Source of the DNA: an uncultured Phascolarctobacterium sp.
GTDB taxonomy: Bacteria; Bacillota; Negativicutes; Acidaminococcales; Acidaminococcaceae
NCBI GenBank assembly: GCA_900541915.1
Contig: UQLS01000004.1
Coordinates: 1 to 64,000, forward strand
Reading direction: 5' to 3'
Length of the DNA stretch: 64,000 nucleotides
Shown here piece by piece: positions 1-7,702 of the stretch (its first letter is position 1; the number at the start of each line of letters is the position of its first letter). Both the position numbers and the translations under genes were made by a program. The notes under the pieces are model-generated. The model was not told the origin of the DNA. It did not search any database and worked only from the letters and a program-made list of their open reading frames with translations.

Positions 1-142
1 ATACTTGTTTAGCAGGAATGAAACCTAACAGGCCGCATGCGATAGCGCCTGCCATAGCTGTAATTGCGAGAGGGATAAGTTCAGTTACAAAGAAAATTGC
101 AATGACAGCCAACATAATGAGACATTTTACTGCTGGGGACAT
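1..142 (-). CDS. SLC13/DASS-family anion permease, N-terminal fragment
   Basis: Only the first 47 codons are inside the window; the gene continues past the left edge. The visible part has a hydrophobic first helix followed by the VTELIPLAITAM-type stretch typical of the N-terminus of SLC13 (divalent anion:Na+ symporter) permeases. The ATG at 142 follows a clear GGAGG site. Family members move di- and tricarboxylates or sulfate with Na+. Because a succinate-consuming operon lies next door, succinate uptake is an attractive inference, but substrate cannot be read from this fragment. A different ion-transporter family with a similar first helix is possible. Confidence 0.6.
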   Translation of the reverse strand, partial: MSPAVKCLIMLAVIAIFFVTELIPLAITAMAGAIACGLLGFIPAKQV

Positions 143-272
143 TTTTTGTTCCTCCTTTATAATATTTATTTATATACAATGCCGAAGCACTATATATCGG
201 AACAATATAATATGTAGATATTAAAGAACCAACGGATTTTTTCTCTGTATTTTCTTTCAATCCGATACGTTT

Positions 273-281
273 ATTATAGCA
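273..281 (-). promoter_or_regulatory. Extended -10 promoter for the SLC13 permease
   Basis: A TGC-TATAAT extended -10 element reads on the minus strand, with TATAAT at 273-278. No good -35 is visible. It predicts a 5' leader of about 120 bases before the ATG at 142. Confidence 0.5.
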
Positions 282-1088
282 CTCTTTTAACAAAATAAAA
301 AGTGATAATTTTGTATTTTTAACACTTTATCTGCATACAGCGTCTTTTATATTGGTACTTCTGTTTTCTATTATAGTCTTTGATATTTTAATGTACTTTC
401 ATACGAGTACATTTTTACATTACTTATTTAAAATTCACATCTTTTTTTTGAATAAAACCCCGATGCCTGCTCACTTTGCAGCACTAAGTTACAATTTTTA
501 ATTACAAAACCATTTTACTTTAACTACAAAAATATTTTTAAGGATATTTTAAGGCTTTTTCAAGCTGATATTTTCATTATTTTAGCTGTCAAATTCCATC
601 AAAATAATCGAAAAATACACCCTATTTTTTATATTAGATATTGAAAAAAGTATCTTATCACAGTCTTATCCAATAGTTTTTTAGTATATTGCATCGATAA
701 TGCTTATTTTTCCAATATAATATACTGAATCTTTTTTATTTCTCTTCCCTACTCTACTTTAATATTCTTTTTCTATTTCTACCTGCGGTTAAACGCATGT
801 ATGTAGACTTCTTAGCTTTTATTTTAATCTATCTTATGAACATCATTACTTTGAACTTTTACAATAACTGTGGTTACGGCATAAGCCCATCTGCAGACTT
901 TTATAATATCTGCAGGGCTATCTCTATATTTAACTTTATACCTCTTTTTTTATACTAAACTCTTGTTGCACTATTTTAACTCTTACAGCTTCATATTTTC
1001 TGTATATCCCCCTTCCCTCTCCTTAGTAATAAATTGCTCTACTTACTATTGTTGCGTGCTTTACTGGAATTTTCTTAGTTAATGTAAA
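282..1088. other. AT-rich intergenic stretch, no gene seen
   Basis: About 800 bases of strongly AT-rich sequence between the SLC13 promoter and the terminators of the first beta-subunit gene. Both strands were read: there is no ORF with a plausible ribosome binding site, no tRNA-like fold and no obvious repeat. Its length suggests decayed sequence or an unrecognised small RNA. Confidence 0.5.
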
Positions 1089-1137
1089 AACCTCTTTGCC
1101 ACAGCAGCTGACAAGCACTGCTTAAAACAAAGAGGTT
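1089..1137 (-). terminator. Second terminator downstream of mmdB copy 1
   Basis: Arms AACCTCTTTG (1089-1098) and CAAAGAGGTT (1128-1137) pair perfectly, with a smaller nested hairpin in the loop, and a T-rich stretch follows on the minus strand. Confidence 0.5.
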
Positions 1138-1197
1138 GCACATAGCGAAAATATAAGCTTTTTATACTACCTTTAGCTTATCTGCATAAAATAAAAA

Positions 1198-1222
1198 ACA
1201 GGGTACGAAATTCGTACCCTGT
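1198..1222 (-). terminator. Intrinsic terminator of mmdB copy 1
   Basis: A perfect 12-bp stem (ACAGGGTACGAA against TTCGTACCCTGT) followed by a T-run on the minus strand, 19 bases past the stop codon. Confidence 0.85.
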
Positions 1223-1240
1223 CAGGGGAGTAGCAAGCAA

Positions 1241-2374
1241 TTATTTGGTTGCCGGTCCAATCATAGCCAGCATAGTACCAGCAGCTACCGCGGTACCGAT
1301 AACGCCTGCAACGTTCGGGCCCATAGCATGCATGAGCAGGAAGTTTGCCGGGTTAGCTTGTTGGCCAACTTTTTGAGATACACGAGCAGCCATCGGAACT
1401 GCAGATACACCTGCGGAACCAATAAGCGGGTTAGTTTTACCACCGTCTACCATGCACATGATTTTACCGAAGATAACACCTGCGCAAGTACCAGCTGCGA
1501 ATGCAATCAGGCCAAGAACGATGATCAGGATGGTTTGATAGTTCAGGAAGGATTCAGCCTTCATGGTCAAACCAGTACCAGTTGCCAGCATGATGGTTAC
1601 AGTGTTCATCAATGCATTTTGTGCAGTGTCGGACAGACGATCCAGGCAGCCTGCTTCTTTGAACAGGTTACCAAGCATCAGCATACCAATCAATGCGGTT
1701 ACAGGCGGTAACAGTAAGGAGATAATGATAGTAGTTACAACCGGGAATACAACCTTCTCGAAATGAGTTACCGGACGGAGCTGTTGCATAACGATTTTGC
1801 GGTCAGCTTCAGTGGTGAACAGTTTCATGATAGGAGGTTGAATCAACGGTACTAAGGACATGTAGGAATATGCTGCTACTGCAATAGCACCTAACAGGTT
1901 AGGAGCCATTTTTGCTGCCAGGTAAATAGCGGTCGGGCCGTCAGCACCACCGATAATACCGATTGCAGATGCTTCTTGTACAGTGAAGCCCAGAAGCATA
2001 GCGCCCAGCAGGGATACGAATACGCCTGCTTGTGCTGCTGCACCGAGAAGCAGGGTTTTCGGGTTAGCAATCAACGGACCAAAGTCGGTCATTGCACCTA
2101 CGCCCAAGAAAATGAGCGGAGGGAATACTTCGTGGTTGATACCATAAAGGATTACAGACATAACGCCCGGGGTGTCTTCGAAACCAGTTTTAGGAACGTT
2201 TGCCAGCAAGCAGCCGAAAGCAATCGGAGAAAGCAGCAAAGGTTCGAAGCCTTTACCAATAGCGAGGTAAAGAAGAATAATGCCAACCAACATCATGATG
2301 GCATTGCCCATAGTAAATGCAGCGAAACCACTGTCATTCCATACGGACTGTAAAGCAACTACAAATGCTTCCAT
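1241..2374 (-). CDS. mmdB: Na+-pumping decarboxylase beta subunit, copy 1
   Basis: A 377-residue, highly hydrophobic protein of the OadB/MmdB/GcdB family, the integral membrane subunit that couples carboxybiotin decarboxylation to Na+ export. The conserved [15 protein letters not shown] segment is present and length is normal. The ATG at 2374 has AGGAGG about 10 bases upstream; a TTG nine codons earlier would place that ribosome binding site inside the gene and is rejected. The protein differs from the copy at 3484-4617 only in its last residues (GPATK against GPVSK). It follows a 42-codon mini delta subunit rather than a full alpha-delta-gamma set, so it is either a dosage copy or a subunit for a decarboxylase encoded elsewhere. 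Confidence 0.95.
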   Translation of the reverse strand: MEAFVVALQSVWNDSGFAAFTMGNAIMMLVGIILLYLAIGKGFEPLLLSPIAFGCLLANVPKTGFEDTPGVMSVILYGINHEVFPPLIFLGVGAMTDFGPLIANPKTLLLGAAAQAGVFVSLLGAMLLGFTVQEASAIGIIGGADGPTAIYLAAKMAPNLLGAIAVAAYSYMSLVPLIQPPIMKLFTTEADRKIVMQQLRPVTHFEKVVFPVVTTIIISLLLPPVTALIGMLMLGNLFKEAGCLDRLSDTAQNALMNTVTIMLATGTGLTMKAESFLNYQTILIIVLGLIAFAAGTCAGVIFGKIMCMVDGGKTNPLIGSAGVSAVPMAARVSQKVGQQANPANFLLMHAMGPNVAGVIGTAVAAGTMLAMIGPATK

Positions 2375-2423
2375 GTGATAAATTTCCTCCTTGTTTCCCA
2401 AATCGGGAGATGATATAAGAGCA

Positions 2424-2441
2424 TATTGTCATTTGACAATA
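2424..2441. promoter_or_regulatory. Short perfect palindrome upstream of mmdB copy 1
   Basis: TATTGTCA and TGACAATA flank a two-base spacer, about 50 bases upstream of the mmdB start and inside the mini-delta/mmdB gap. This is the shape of an operator or small hairpin; no factor can be named. Confidence 0.3.
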
Positions 2442-2577
2442 GTTAAAACTTCATTACAAGAAATCTTGCTTATCGTTCATGTGATTCTGTCTCCCCTAGC
2501 CAAAATCGCATGCCCACATTCAGGCTTATGCTTTCCGGCAATGAAGTTGCTTAAAGCAGACAAGCTGCTTAAAAACC

Positions 2578-2706
2578 TTATTTAGCTTTTGTGGGATCAA
2601 CTACTTGGATTAAATGCATGATAACTCCCAATGCTGCCAATACTGCAAATACAATAACCATGTTAATGATTGCAATCAGCCAGGGATTTGTTGTTACTGC
2701 GCCCAT
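2578..2706 (-). CDS. 42-residue mini delta/epsilon-like decarboxylase subunit
   Basis: This short gene encodes MGAVTTNPWLIAIINM... and ends after ...VVDPTKAK. It closely matches the first 40 or so residues of the full delta subunit at 5172-5516 (MGPVTTNPWLIAIINM..., ...MVDPTQKK), which form its single membrane helix, and stops just before the Ala/Pro linker. The ATG at 2706 has GAGGTG upstream, and the stop is a clean TAA rather than a frameshift. Veillonella methylmalonyl-CoA decarboxylase has a roughly 55-residue epsilon subunit related to delta, so this could be a functional small subunit. Alternatively it is a truncated relic of the duplication that produced the neighbouring mmdB copy. 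Confidence 0.75.
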   Translation of the reverse strand: MGAVTTNPWLIAIINMVIVFAVLAALGVIMHLIQVVDPTKAK

Positions 2707-2759
2707 GAAGTTCACCTCTTTCGTACAGCTTAGATAAGCTATATCACTTATCTTTGCTT

Positions 2760-2765
2760 ATTATA
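2760..2765 (-). promoter_or_regulatory. -10 box for the mini delta / mmdB copy 1 unit
   Basis: TATAAT on the minus strand about 54 bases upstream of the mini delta ATG. The matching -35 position overlaps the inverted-repeat arm at 2786-2802, so an activator or repressor bound there would act directly on this promoter. Confidence 0.45.
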
Positions 2766-2785
2766 AATTTACTACTCTTTATCTT

Positions 2786-2802
2786 CTGTTGCCTAAGTCA
2801 CA
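2786..2802 (+). repeat. Left arm of a 17-bp inverted repeat
   Basis: CTGTTGCCTAAGTCACA, the exact reverse complement of 3049-3065. The two arms bound a 280-bp AT-rich segment with no ORF. They may be paired operators or the ends of a small mobile element. Confidence 0.7.
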
Positions 2803-3048
2803 CTTTTTTCGTTTGAGTCACTTACACTATTTACTTTATTCTTACAAAAACTTCATAAATCTTTCTAATTTTTCACATTTTCCTTTTGCTGATAGGAGTA
2901 AAATAGTATATATAAAAGTAGATCCATTTTCTGTCTAATTACTCGTAATTCTCATTATCACTTTACATGTTTTATTTTGTAACCAAATTGCTTATTTTAT
3001 TTATTACTTAACTTCTTTTATCCTTACTTTATTTTCATAATTAGTTTT

Positions 3049-3065
3049 TGTGACTTAGGCAACAG
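3049..3065 (-). repeat. Right arm of a 17-bp inverted repeat
   Basis: TGTGACTTAGGCAACAG, a perfect inverted copy of 2786-2802. No clear target-site duplication is visible outside the arms. Confidence 0.7.
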
Positions 3066-3108
3066 TTTTTCTGAAATACTTTGCTAAAATATCATACGTA
3101 AAGCAATA

Positions 3109-3137
3109 CATTTAATATCCTACCAATTTTCAATTTG
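3109..3137 (-). pseudogene. Vestigial translation-start region of an mmdB copy
   Basis: The stretch 3111-3137 matches 4617-4643, the leader just upstream of mmdB copy 2, at 26 of 27 bases, and keeps an ATG at 3111. The one mismatch falls in the ribosome binding site. After the ATG the sequence diverges at once and stops after 18 codons, so this is a leftover leader, probably from rearrangement of the beta-subunit duplication. Confidence 0.6.
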
Positions 3138-3194
3138 CGAACATCAAGAAATTGGGAGAAGTTGCTGGTACATTTGCGAACTTGGTATCAGCGA

Positions 3195-3232
3195 CATAAA
3201 AAATAACCAGCATTTGCTGGTTATTTTTTATG
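3195..3232. terminator. Bidirectional intrinsic terminator
   Basis: A perfect 18-bp stem with a two-base loop, A-rich on the left and T-rich on the right, so it can act in both directions. It lies between the vestigial start and the next two hairpins and serves no intact gene. Confidence 0.7.
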
Positions 3233-3392
3233 CTCAAAAACAGTACATAATTTAAGTTTATTCTTGCCTTCTTATCTATGGCATGTTTGTGTCATAGTTC
3301 ACAAATACTTCACGCGCATATTTCCTTTATAAGCGTTTTTATTTTGTTACAAGTGTATTTATATCCCCCATACAAAAAATCGGCTTAAAAGC

Positions 3393-3428
3393 AAAAAGAG
3401 AAGTAATCTGATGATTACTTCTCTTTTT
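3393..3428. terminator. Bidirectional intrinsic terminator
   Basis: AAAAAGAGAAGTAATC pairs with GATTACTTCTCTTTTT around a four-base loop. No intact gene reads directly into it. Confidence 0.7.
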
Positions 3429-3444
3429 TTACATTCGGACATAA

Positions 3445-3473
3445 AAATAACCGGCACAAAGTACCGGTTATTT
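3445..3473 (-). terminator. Terminator of the propionate operon after mmdB copy 2
   Basis: AAATAACCGG pairs with CCGGTTATTT, with a T-rich tail on the minus strand, 11 bases past the mmdB stop. Confidence 0.8.
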
Positions 3474-3483
3474 AAAAAAGCAA

Positions 3484-4617
3484 TTATTTGCTTACAGGAC
3501 CAATCATAGCCAGCATAGTACCAGCAGCTACTGCGGTACCGATAACGCCTGCAACGTTCGGGCCCATAGCATGCATGAGCAGGAAGTTTGCCGGGTTAGC
3601 TTGTTGGCCAACTTTTTGAGATACACGAGCAGCCATCGGAACTGCAGATACACCTGCGGAACCAATAAGCGGGTTAGTTTTACCACCGTCTACCATGCAC
3701 ATGATTTTACCGAAGATAACACCTGCGCAAGTACCAGCTGCGAATGCAATCAGGCCAAGAACGATGATCAGGATGGTTTGATAGTTCAGGAAGGATTCAG
3801 CCTTCATGGTCAAACCAGTACCAGTTGCCAGCATGATGGTTACAGTGTTCATCAATGCATTTTGTGCAGTGTCGGACAGACGATCCAGGCAGCCTGCTTC
3901 TTTGAACAGGTTACCAAGCATCAGCATACCAATCAATGCGGTTACAGGCGGTAACAGTAAGGAGATAATGATAGTAGTTACAACCGGGAATACAACCTTC
4001 TCGAAATGAGTTACCGGACGGAGCTGTTGCATAACGATTTTGCGGTCAGCTTCAGTGGTGAACAGTTTCATGATAGGAGGTTGAATCAACGGTACTAAGG
4101 ACATGTAGGAATATGCTGCTACTGCAATAGCACCTAACAGGTTAGGAGCCATTTTTGCTGCCAGGTAAATAGCGGTCGGGCCGTCAGCACCACCGATAAT
4201 ACCGATTGCAGATGCTTCTTGTACAGTGAAGCCCAGAAGCATAGCGCCCAGCAGGGATACGAATACGCCTGCTTGTGCTGCTGCACCGAGAAGCAGGGTT
4301 TTCGGGTTAGCAATCAACGGACCAAAGTCGGTCATTGCACCTACGCCCAAGAAAATGAGCGGAGGGAATACTTCGTGGTTGATACCATAAAGGATTACAG
4401 ACATAACGCCCGGGGTGTCTTCGAAACCAGTTTTAGGAACGTTTGCCAGCAAGCAGCCGAAAGCAATCGGAGAAAGCAGCAAAGGTTCGAAGCCTTTACC
4501 AATAGCGAGGTAAAGAAGAATAATGCCAACCAACATCATGATGGCATTGCCCATGGTAAATGCAGCGAAACCACTGTCATTCCACACGGATTGTAAAGCA
4601 ACTACAAATGCTTCCAT
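3484..4617 (-). CDS. mmdB: Na+-pumping methylmalonyl-CoA decarboxylase beta subunit, copy 2
   Basis: A 377-residue multi-spanning membrane protein of the OadB/MmdB family and the last gene of the propionate operon. It decarboxylates carboxybiotin carried by the gamma subunit and exports Na+. The ATG at 4617 is preceded by GGGAGG. It is identical to copy 1 (1241-2374) except at the extreme C-terminus. The nucleotide differences I can see sit near the two gene ends, while the body also agrees in the other reading frames, which points to recent duplication or gene conversion. The mmdC-mmdB gap carries a GC-rich hairpin. Confidence 0.96.
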   Translation of the reverse strand: MEAFVVALQSVWNDSGFAAFTMGNAIMMLVGIILLYLAIGKGFEPLLLSPIAFGCLLANVPKTGFEDTPGVMSVILYGINHEVFPPLIFLGVGAMTDFGPLIANPKTLLLGAAAQAGVFVSLLGAMLLGFTVQEASAIGIIGGADGPTAIYLAAKMAPNLLGAIAVAAYSYMSLVPLIQPPIMKLFTTEADRKIVMQQLRPVTHFEKVVFPVVTTIIISLLLPPVTALIGMLMLGNLFKEAGCLDRLSDTAQNALMNTVTIMLATGTGLTMKAESFLNYQTILIIVLGLIAFAAGTCAGVIFGKIMCMVDGGKTNPLIGSAGVSAVPMAARVSQKVGQQANPANFLLMHAMGPNVAGVIGTAVAAGTMLAMIGPVSK

Positions 4618-4644
4618 TTAATATCCTCCCAATTTTCAATTTGT

Positions 4645-4672
4645 GGAAGGCCCCTTGCGAAGAGGGCCTTCC
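4645..4672 (-). other. Intercistronic GC-rich hairpin between mmdC and mmdB
   Basis: GGAAGGCCC pairs with GGGCCTTCC around a 10-base loop, without a T-run. It looks like an mRNA-stabilising or processing hairpin rather than a terminator, and could adjust beta-subunit stoichiometry. Confidence 0.6.
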
Positions 4673-4722
4673 AAAGAACATCTAATCAGCTAATATTGCG
4701 AACTATTAACCGGTTAGTAAAA

Positions 4723-5115
4723 TTACATAACGATCATTACGTCGCCAGTGGAAACGGTTTGACCAGCGGAAACGCGAACGTCGGAAACGGTGCCGTCAGC
4801 CGGAGCCATGATTTCGTTTTGCATTTTCATAGCTTCGAGGATCAGGAGAACGTCGCCAGCTTTAACAGCGTCGCCTGCTTTGCATTTAACTTCGAGAACT
4901 TTACCAGGCATCGGAGCGGAAATAGTTGCGGAACCAGCAGCAACCGGTTTAGCAGCCGGAGCCGGAGCGGGAGCCGGAGCAGCTTTCGGAGCAGGTGCAG
5001 CAGCCGGAGCCGGAGCAGCTTTCGGAGCAGCTTTCGGAGCAGCAGCAGCGCCGCCCATTTCTTCAACTTCTACTTCGTATGCAGTACCATTAACGGTGAT
5101 AGTATACTTTTTCAT
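4723..5115 (-). CDS. mmdC: Methylmalonyl-CoA decarboxylase gamma subunit (biotin carrier)
   Basis: A 130-residue biotin carboxyl carrier protein. Residues about 1-20 form a short N-terminal segment, 22-60 a flexible Ala/Pro linker, and 65-130 the biotinyl/lipoyl-attachment domain with EAMKM at 94-98, Lys97 being the biotin site. It carries the carboxyl group from the alpha subunit to the membrane beta subunit. The ATG at 5115 has GGAGG upstream. It sits between mmdD and mmdB, close to the known Veillonella order (mmdA, D, E, C, B) but with no epsilon gene here. The linker is low-complexity and should be expected to vary in length between strains. Confidence 0.95.
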   Translation of the reverse strand: MKKYTITVNGTAYEVEVEEMGGAAAAPKAAPKAAPAPAAAPAPKAAPAPAPAPAAKPVAAGSATISAPMPGKVLEVKCKAGDAVKAGDVLLILEAMKMQNEIMAPADGTVSDVRVSAGQTVSTGDVMIVM

Positions 5116-5171
5116 GGATATGAATCCTCCTTAAAATCTCGTTTTTATAAATAGTTAGAACCAGTTATTGA

Positions 5172-5516
5172 TTAGAAGCATTCTTTACGAACGCTGATAG
5201 CTTCAACGCGAGCGTTTACAGTCCAGCTAGCATTAGGAAGACGACGTACGCAAGCGATTTGATCTGCGCTGCAGCCGGTTGCTGCGATAGCTGCTGCGAT
5301 AACTGCGATGATTTCGCTGTCATCTTGAACAGGTGCAGGTGCAGCTGCAGGAGCAGCTGCCGGAGTAGGAGCTACTGCCGGTTTAGCTGTTTTTTTTTGA
5401 GTGGGATCTACCATTTGGATTACATGCATCAGTACGCCCAGTGCTGCAAGAACACCGAATACGATAGTCATGTTAATGATAGCGATCAACCACGGGTTAG
5501 TGGTAACAGGACCCAT
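5172..5516 (-). CDS. mmdD: Methylmalonyl-CoA decarboxylase delta subunit
   Basis: A 114-residue OadG-family subunit. One membrane helix spans about residues 8-32, then comes an Ala/Pro linker (about 43-63), then a conserved C-terminal domain with EIIAVIAAAIAA and a final ...VEAISVRKECF. In this family delta anchors alpha and gamma to beta. The ATG at 5516 has GAGGTG upstream. Its N-terminal 40 residues are duplicated as a separate gene at 2578-2706. Confidence 0.92.
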   Translation of the reverse strand: MGPVTTNPWLIAIINMTIVFGVLAALGVLMHVIQMVDPTQKKTAKPAVAPTPAAAPAAAPAPVQDDSEIIAVIAAAIAATGCSADQIACVRRLPNASWTVNARVEAISVRKECF

Positions 5517-5572
5517 TTATTTCACCTCATCTTTTAATATTTTTTAGGCACTAAGCAACTGCCTGAAATGAA

Positions 5573-7099
5573 TTACAAAGGAATGTTGCCGTGGCGTTTT
5601 GCCGGACGGGTTTCGCGTTTGCTTTCGAGCATTTGCAGAGCGTTGATGATGGTGGGACGAGAGTTTTTCGGTTCGATAACCATGTCAACCATACCGCGCA
5701 TAGCTGCTTGATACGGAGTAGCAAAGTTTTCGATGTACTCAGCAGTTTTAGCTTTAACATCAGGATCGTTTCTGAAGATGATGTTAGCAGCACCTGCAGG
5801 ACCCATAACTGCGATTTCTGCAGTCGGCCAAGCGATAACTTGGTCAGCGCCAAGGTCTTGAGAGCACATTGCCAGGTAGGAACCGCCGTAAGCTTTACGG
5901 GTAACCATGGTAATTTTAGGAACAGTAGCTTCAGAGTAAGCATACAGTAATTTAGCACCATGACGGATGATGCCGCCGTATTCTTGGTTGCAGCCAGGCA
6001 GGAAGCCAGGAACGTCAACCAGGTTCAGCAGAGGAATGTTGAATGCGTCGCAGAAGCGGATGAAACGAGCGCCTTTATCGGAAGCGTTGATATCCAGGCA
6101 GCCAGCCATAACTTTCGGTTGGTTTGCAATGATACCAACGGTTTGACCATCCATACGAGCGAAGCAGGTGATGATGTTTTGAGCCCAGTATTTTTGGTTT
6201 TCGTAATATTCACCGTTATCAACGATGGATTTGATTACGTCAAACATATCATATGCTTGGTTGGAGTTGTCCGGAAGCAGAGTGTTCAGAGCTTCGTCGG
6301 TACGCATCGGGTCGTCACCAGTTTCAACAATCGGAGCGGTTTCCATGTTGTTGGAAGGCAGGAAGGAAAGCAGGTAACGGATTTGTTGCAGGCAGTCTTC
6401 GTCGTTTTCAGCAGCGAAGTTAGCGCAACCAGAAGTGCTGTTGTGGGTCATAGCGCCACCCAGTTGTTCTTGGGTTACATCTTCACCGGTAACGGATTTA
6501 ACTACTGCAGGACCGGTAATGAACATTTTGGAAGTGTTCTTTACCATGTAGATGAAGTCGGTCAGTGCCGGGCTGTATACAGCGCCGCCAGCGGAAGGAC
6601 CCATGATAGCGGAGATCTGAGGAACAACACCGGAAGCAATGGTGTTTTCGAAGAAGATCTTACCATAACCAGCCAAAGCGTCGATAGCTTCTTGGATACG
6701 AGCACCGCCGGAATCGTTCAGGCCAACGAGCGGAGCACCCATTTTCAGAGCCAGGCGTTGAACTTTAACGATTTTTGCAGCGTGCATTTCGCCAAGAGAA
6801 CCACCTTCAACGGTGAAGTCTTGTGCGAATACATAAACAAGACGGCCGTCAACAGTACCGTAACCGGTAGTTACGCCTTCACCCGGAAGTTCTTTCTTTT
6901 CTTGACCGAAGTTGGTGCAACGATGACGAACGAAACGATCCAGTTCTACGAAGGAACCTTCGTCGAGGAGTGCAGCAATTCTTTCACGAGCGGTCATTTT
7001 ACCGGATTCGTGTTGTTTTGCTACGCGTTTTTCACCGCCAGCAGCCAGAATTACTTCGGACTTTTTGAGCATTTTCTCAATTTTTTCTTGAGTAGACAA
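5573..7099 (-). CDS. mmdA: Methylmalonyl-CoA decarboxylase alpha subunit (carboxyltransferase)
   Basis: A 508-residue carboxyltransferase of the acyl-CoA carboxylase beta-chain family. It moves the carboxyl group of (S)-methylmalonyl-CoA to biotin on MmdC, releasing propionyl-CoA. Family hallmarks include GEGVTTGYGTVDGR, NDSGGARIQE, GPSAGGAVYSPAL and a C-terminal KRHGNIPL. The start is TTG at 7099: GGAGGTG lies nine bases upstream, no ATG fits that site, and the length then matches the Veillonella protein as I recall it. It is followed by mmdD, mmdC and mmdB. Confidence 0.95.
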   Translation of the reverse strand: MSTQEKIEKMLKKSEVILAAGGEKRVAKQHESGKMTARERIAALLDEGSFVELDRFVRHRCTNFGQEKKELPGEGVTTGYGTVDGRLVYVFAQDFTVEGGSLGEMHAAKIVKVQRLALKMGAPLVGLNDSGGARIQEAIDALAGYGKIFFENTIASGVVPQISAIMGPSAGGAVYSPALTDFIYMVKNTSKMFITGPAVVKSVTGEDVTQEQLGGAMTHNSTSGCANFAAENDEDCLQQIRYLLSFLPSNNMETAPIVETGDDPMRTDEALNTLLPDNSNQAYDMFDVIKSIVDNGEYYENQKYWAQNIITCFARMDGQTVGIIANQPKVMAGCLDINASDKGARFIRFCDAFNIPLLNLVDVPGFLPGCNQEYGGIIRHGAKLLYAYSEATVPKITMVTRKAYGGSYLAMCSQDLGADQVIAWPTAEIAVMGPAGAANIIFRNDPDVKAKTAEYIENFATPYQAAMRGMVDMVIEPKNSRPTIINALQMLESKRETRPAKRHGNIPL

Positions 7100-7147
7100 A
7101 ATCTTACACCTCCATCATTATTGGGAGAACAAAATTTATATACATAT

Positions 7148-7178
7148 ATTGAAGCCGCATCTCATGTACGGCTTCAAT
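7148..7178 (-). other. Intercistronic hairpin between mce and mmdA
   Basis: ATTGAAGCCG pairs with CGGCTTCAAT around an 11-base loop. There is no T-run, so it is probably an mRNA processing or stability element. Confidence 0.55.
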
Positions 7179-7234
7179 ATGATGTATCAGAGTAATAAGA
7201 ATATTACTACAAGCCTACAAAGGCTAACTATAAA

Positions 7235-7663
7235 TTAGTCAACGTAGGTTTCAGCCGGTTGGCAGAGTTCAAGCAGCAGGCCAGCAGATTTCGGATGAAC
7301 GAAAGCAATTTTCATGTTGCCAGCACCGTTACGAGCTACTTTGTCGATCATTTTAACGCCAGCAGCTTCCATATCAGCGATAGCAGCTTTGATGTCATCT
7401 ACGCGCAGAGCGATATGTTGGATGCCAGGGCCGTTTTTAGCGATGTATTTGCCGATCGGGCCATCATTGTTTTCGGTGATATCAACGAGGAGTTCGAGCA
7501 GGGTTTCGCCGCAGGGAATGAATACGGTTGCAACGCCTTGTTCTTTAACTTCTTCACGGTTGGTTACTTGGAGACCAAGAACCTCGGTGTAAATTTTGGT
7601 TGCTGCGTCCAGGTCAGCGCAAGCAATACCTACATGGTCAACACAAATAGTTTTGAATGCCAT
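7235..7663 (-). CDS. mce: Methylmalonyl-CoA epimerase
   Basis: A 142-residue vicinal-oxygen-chelate (glyoxalase-fold) protein that interconverts (R)- and (S)-methylmalonyl-CoA, linking the mutase to the decarboxylase. Two beta-alpha-beta-beta-beta repeats are visible, with metal-ligand candidates in VDHVGIA, ETLLELL, GIQHIALRV and GLLLELCQP. Length is typical. The ATG at 7663 follows AGGAGG. It sits between meaB and mmdA. Confidence 0.95.
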   Translation of the reverse strand: MAFKTICVDHVGIACADLDAATKIYTEVLGLQVTNREEVKEQGVATVFIPCGETLLELLVDITENNDGPIGKYIAKNGPGIQHIALRVDDIKAAIADMEAAGVKMIDKVARNGAGNMKIAFVHPKSAGLLLELCQPAETYVD

Positions 7664-7702
7664 AATAAATTCCTCCTAAAGAATCAAATTTTGGTGTTTT
7701 AT

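Noticed and set aside
4842..5066. Leu/Arg-rich frame and apparent repeats in the biotin carrier gene
   Set aside because: This is the Ala/Pro linker of mmdC read in another frame; the repeats are codon repeats of the linker.
5960..7195. A 411-codon plus-strand open frame
   Set aside because: Antisense of mmdA; composition looks like reverse-translated coding sequence.
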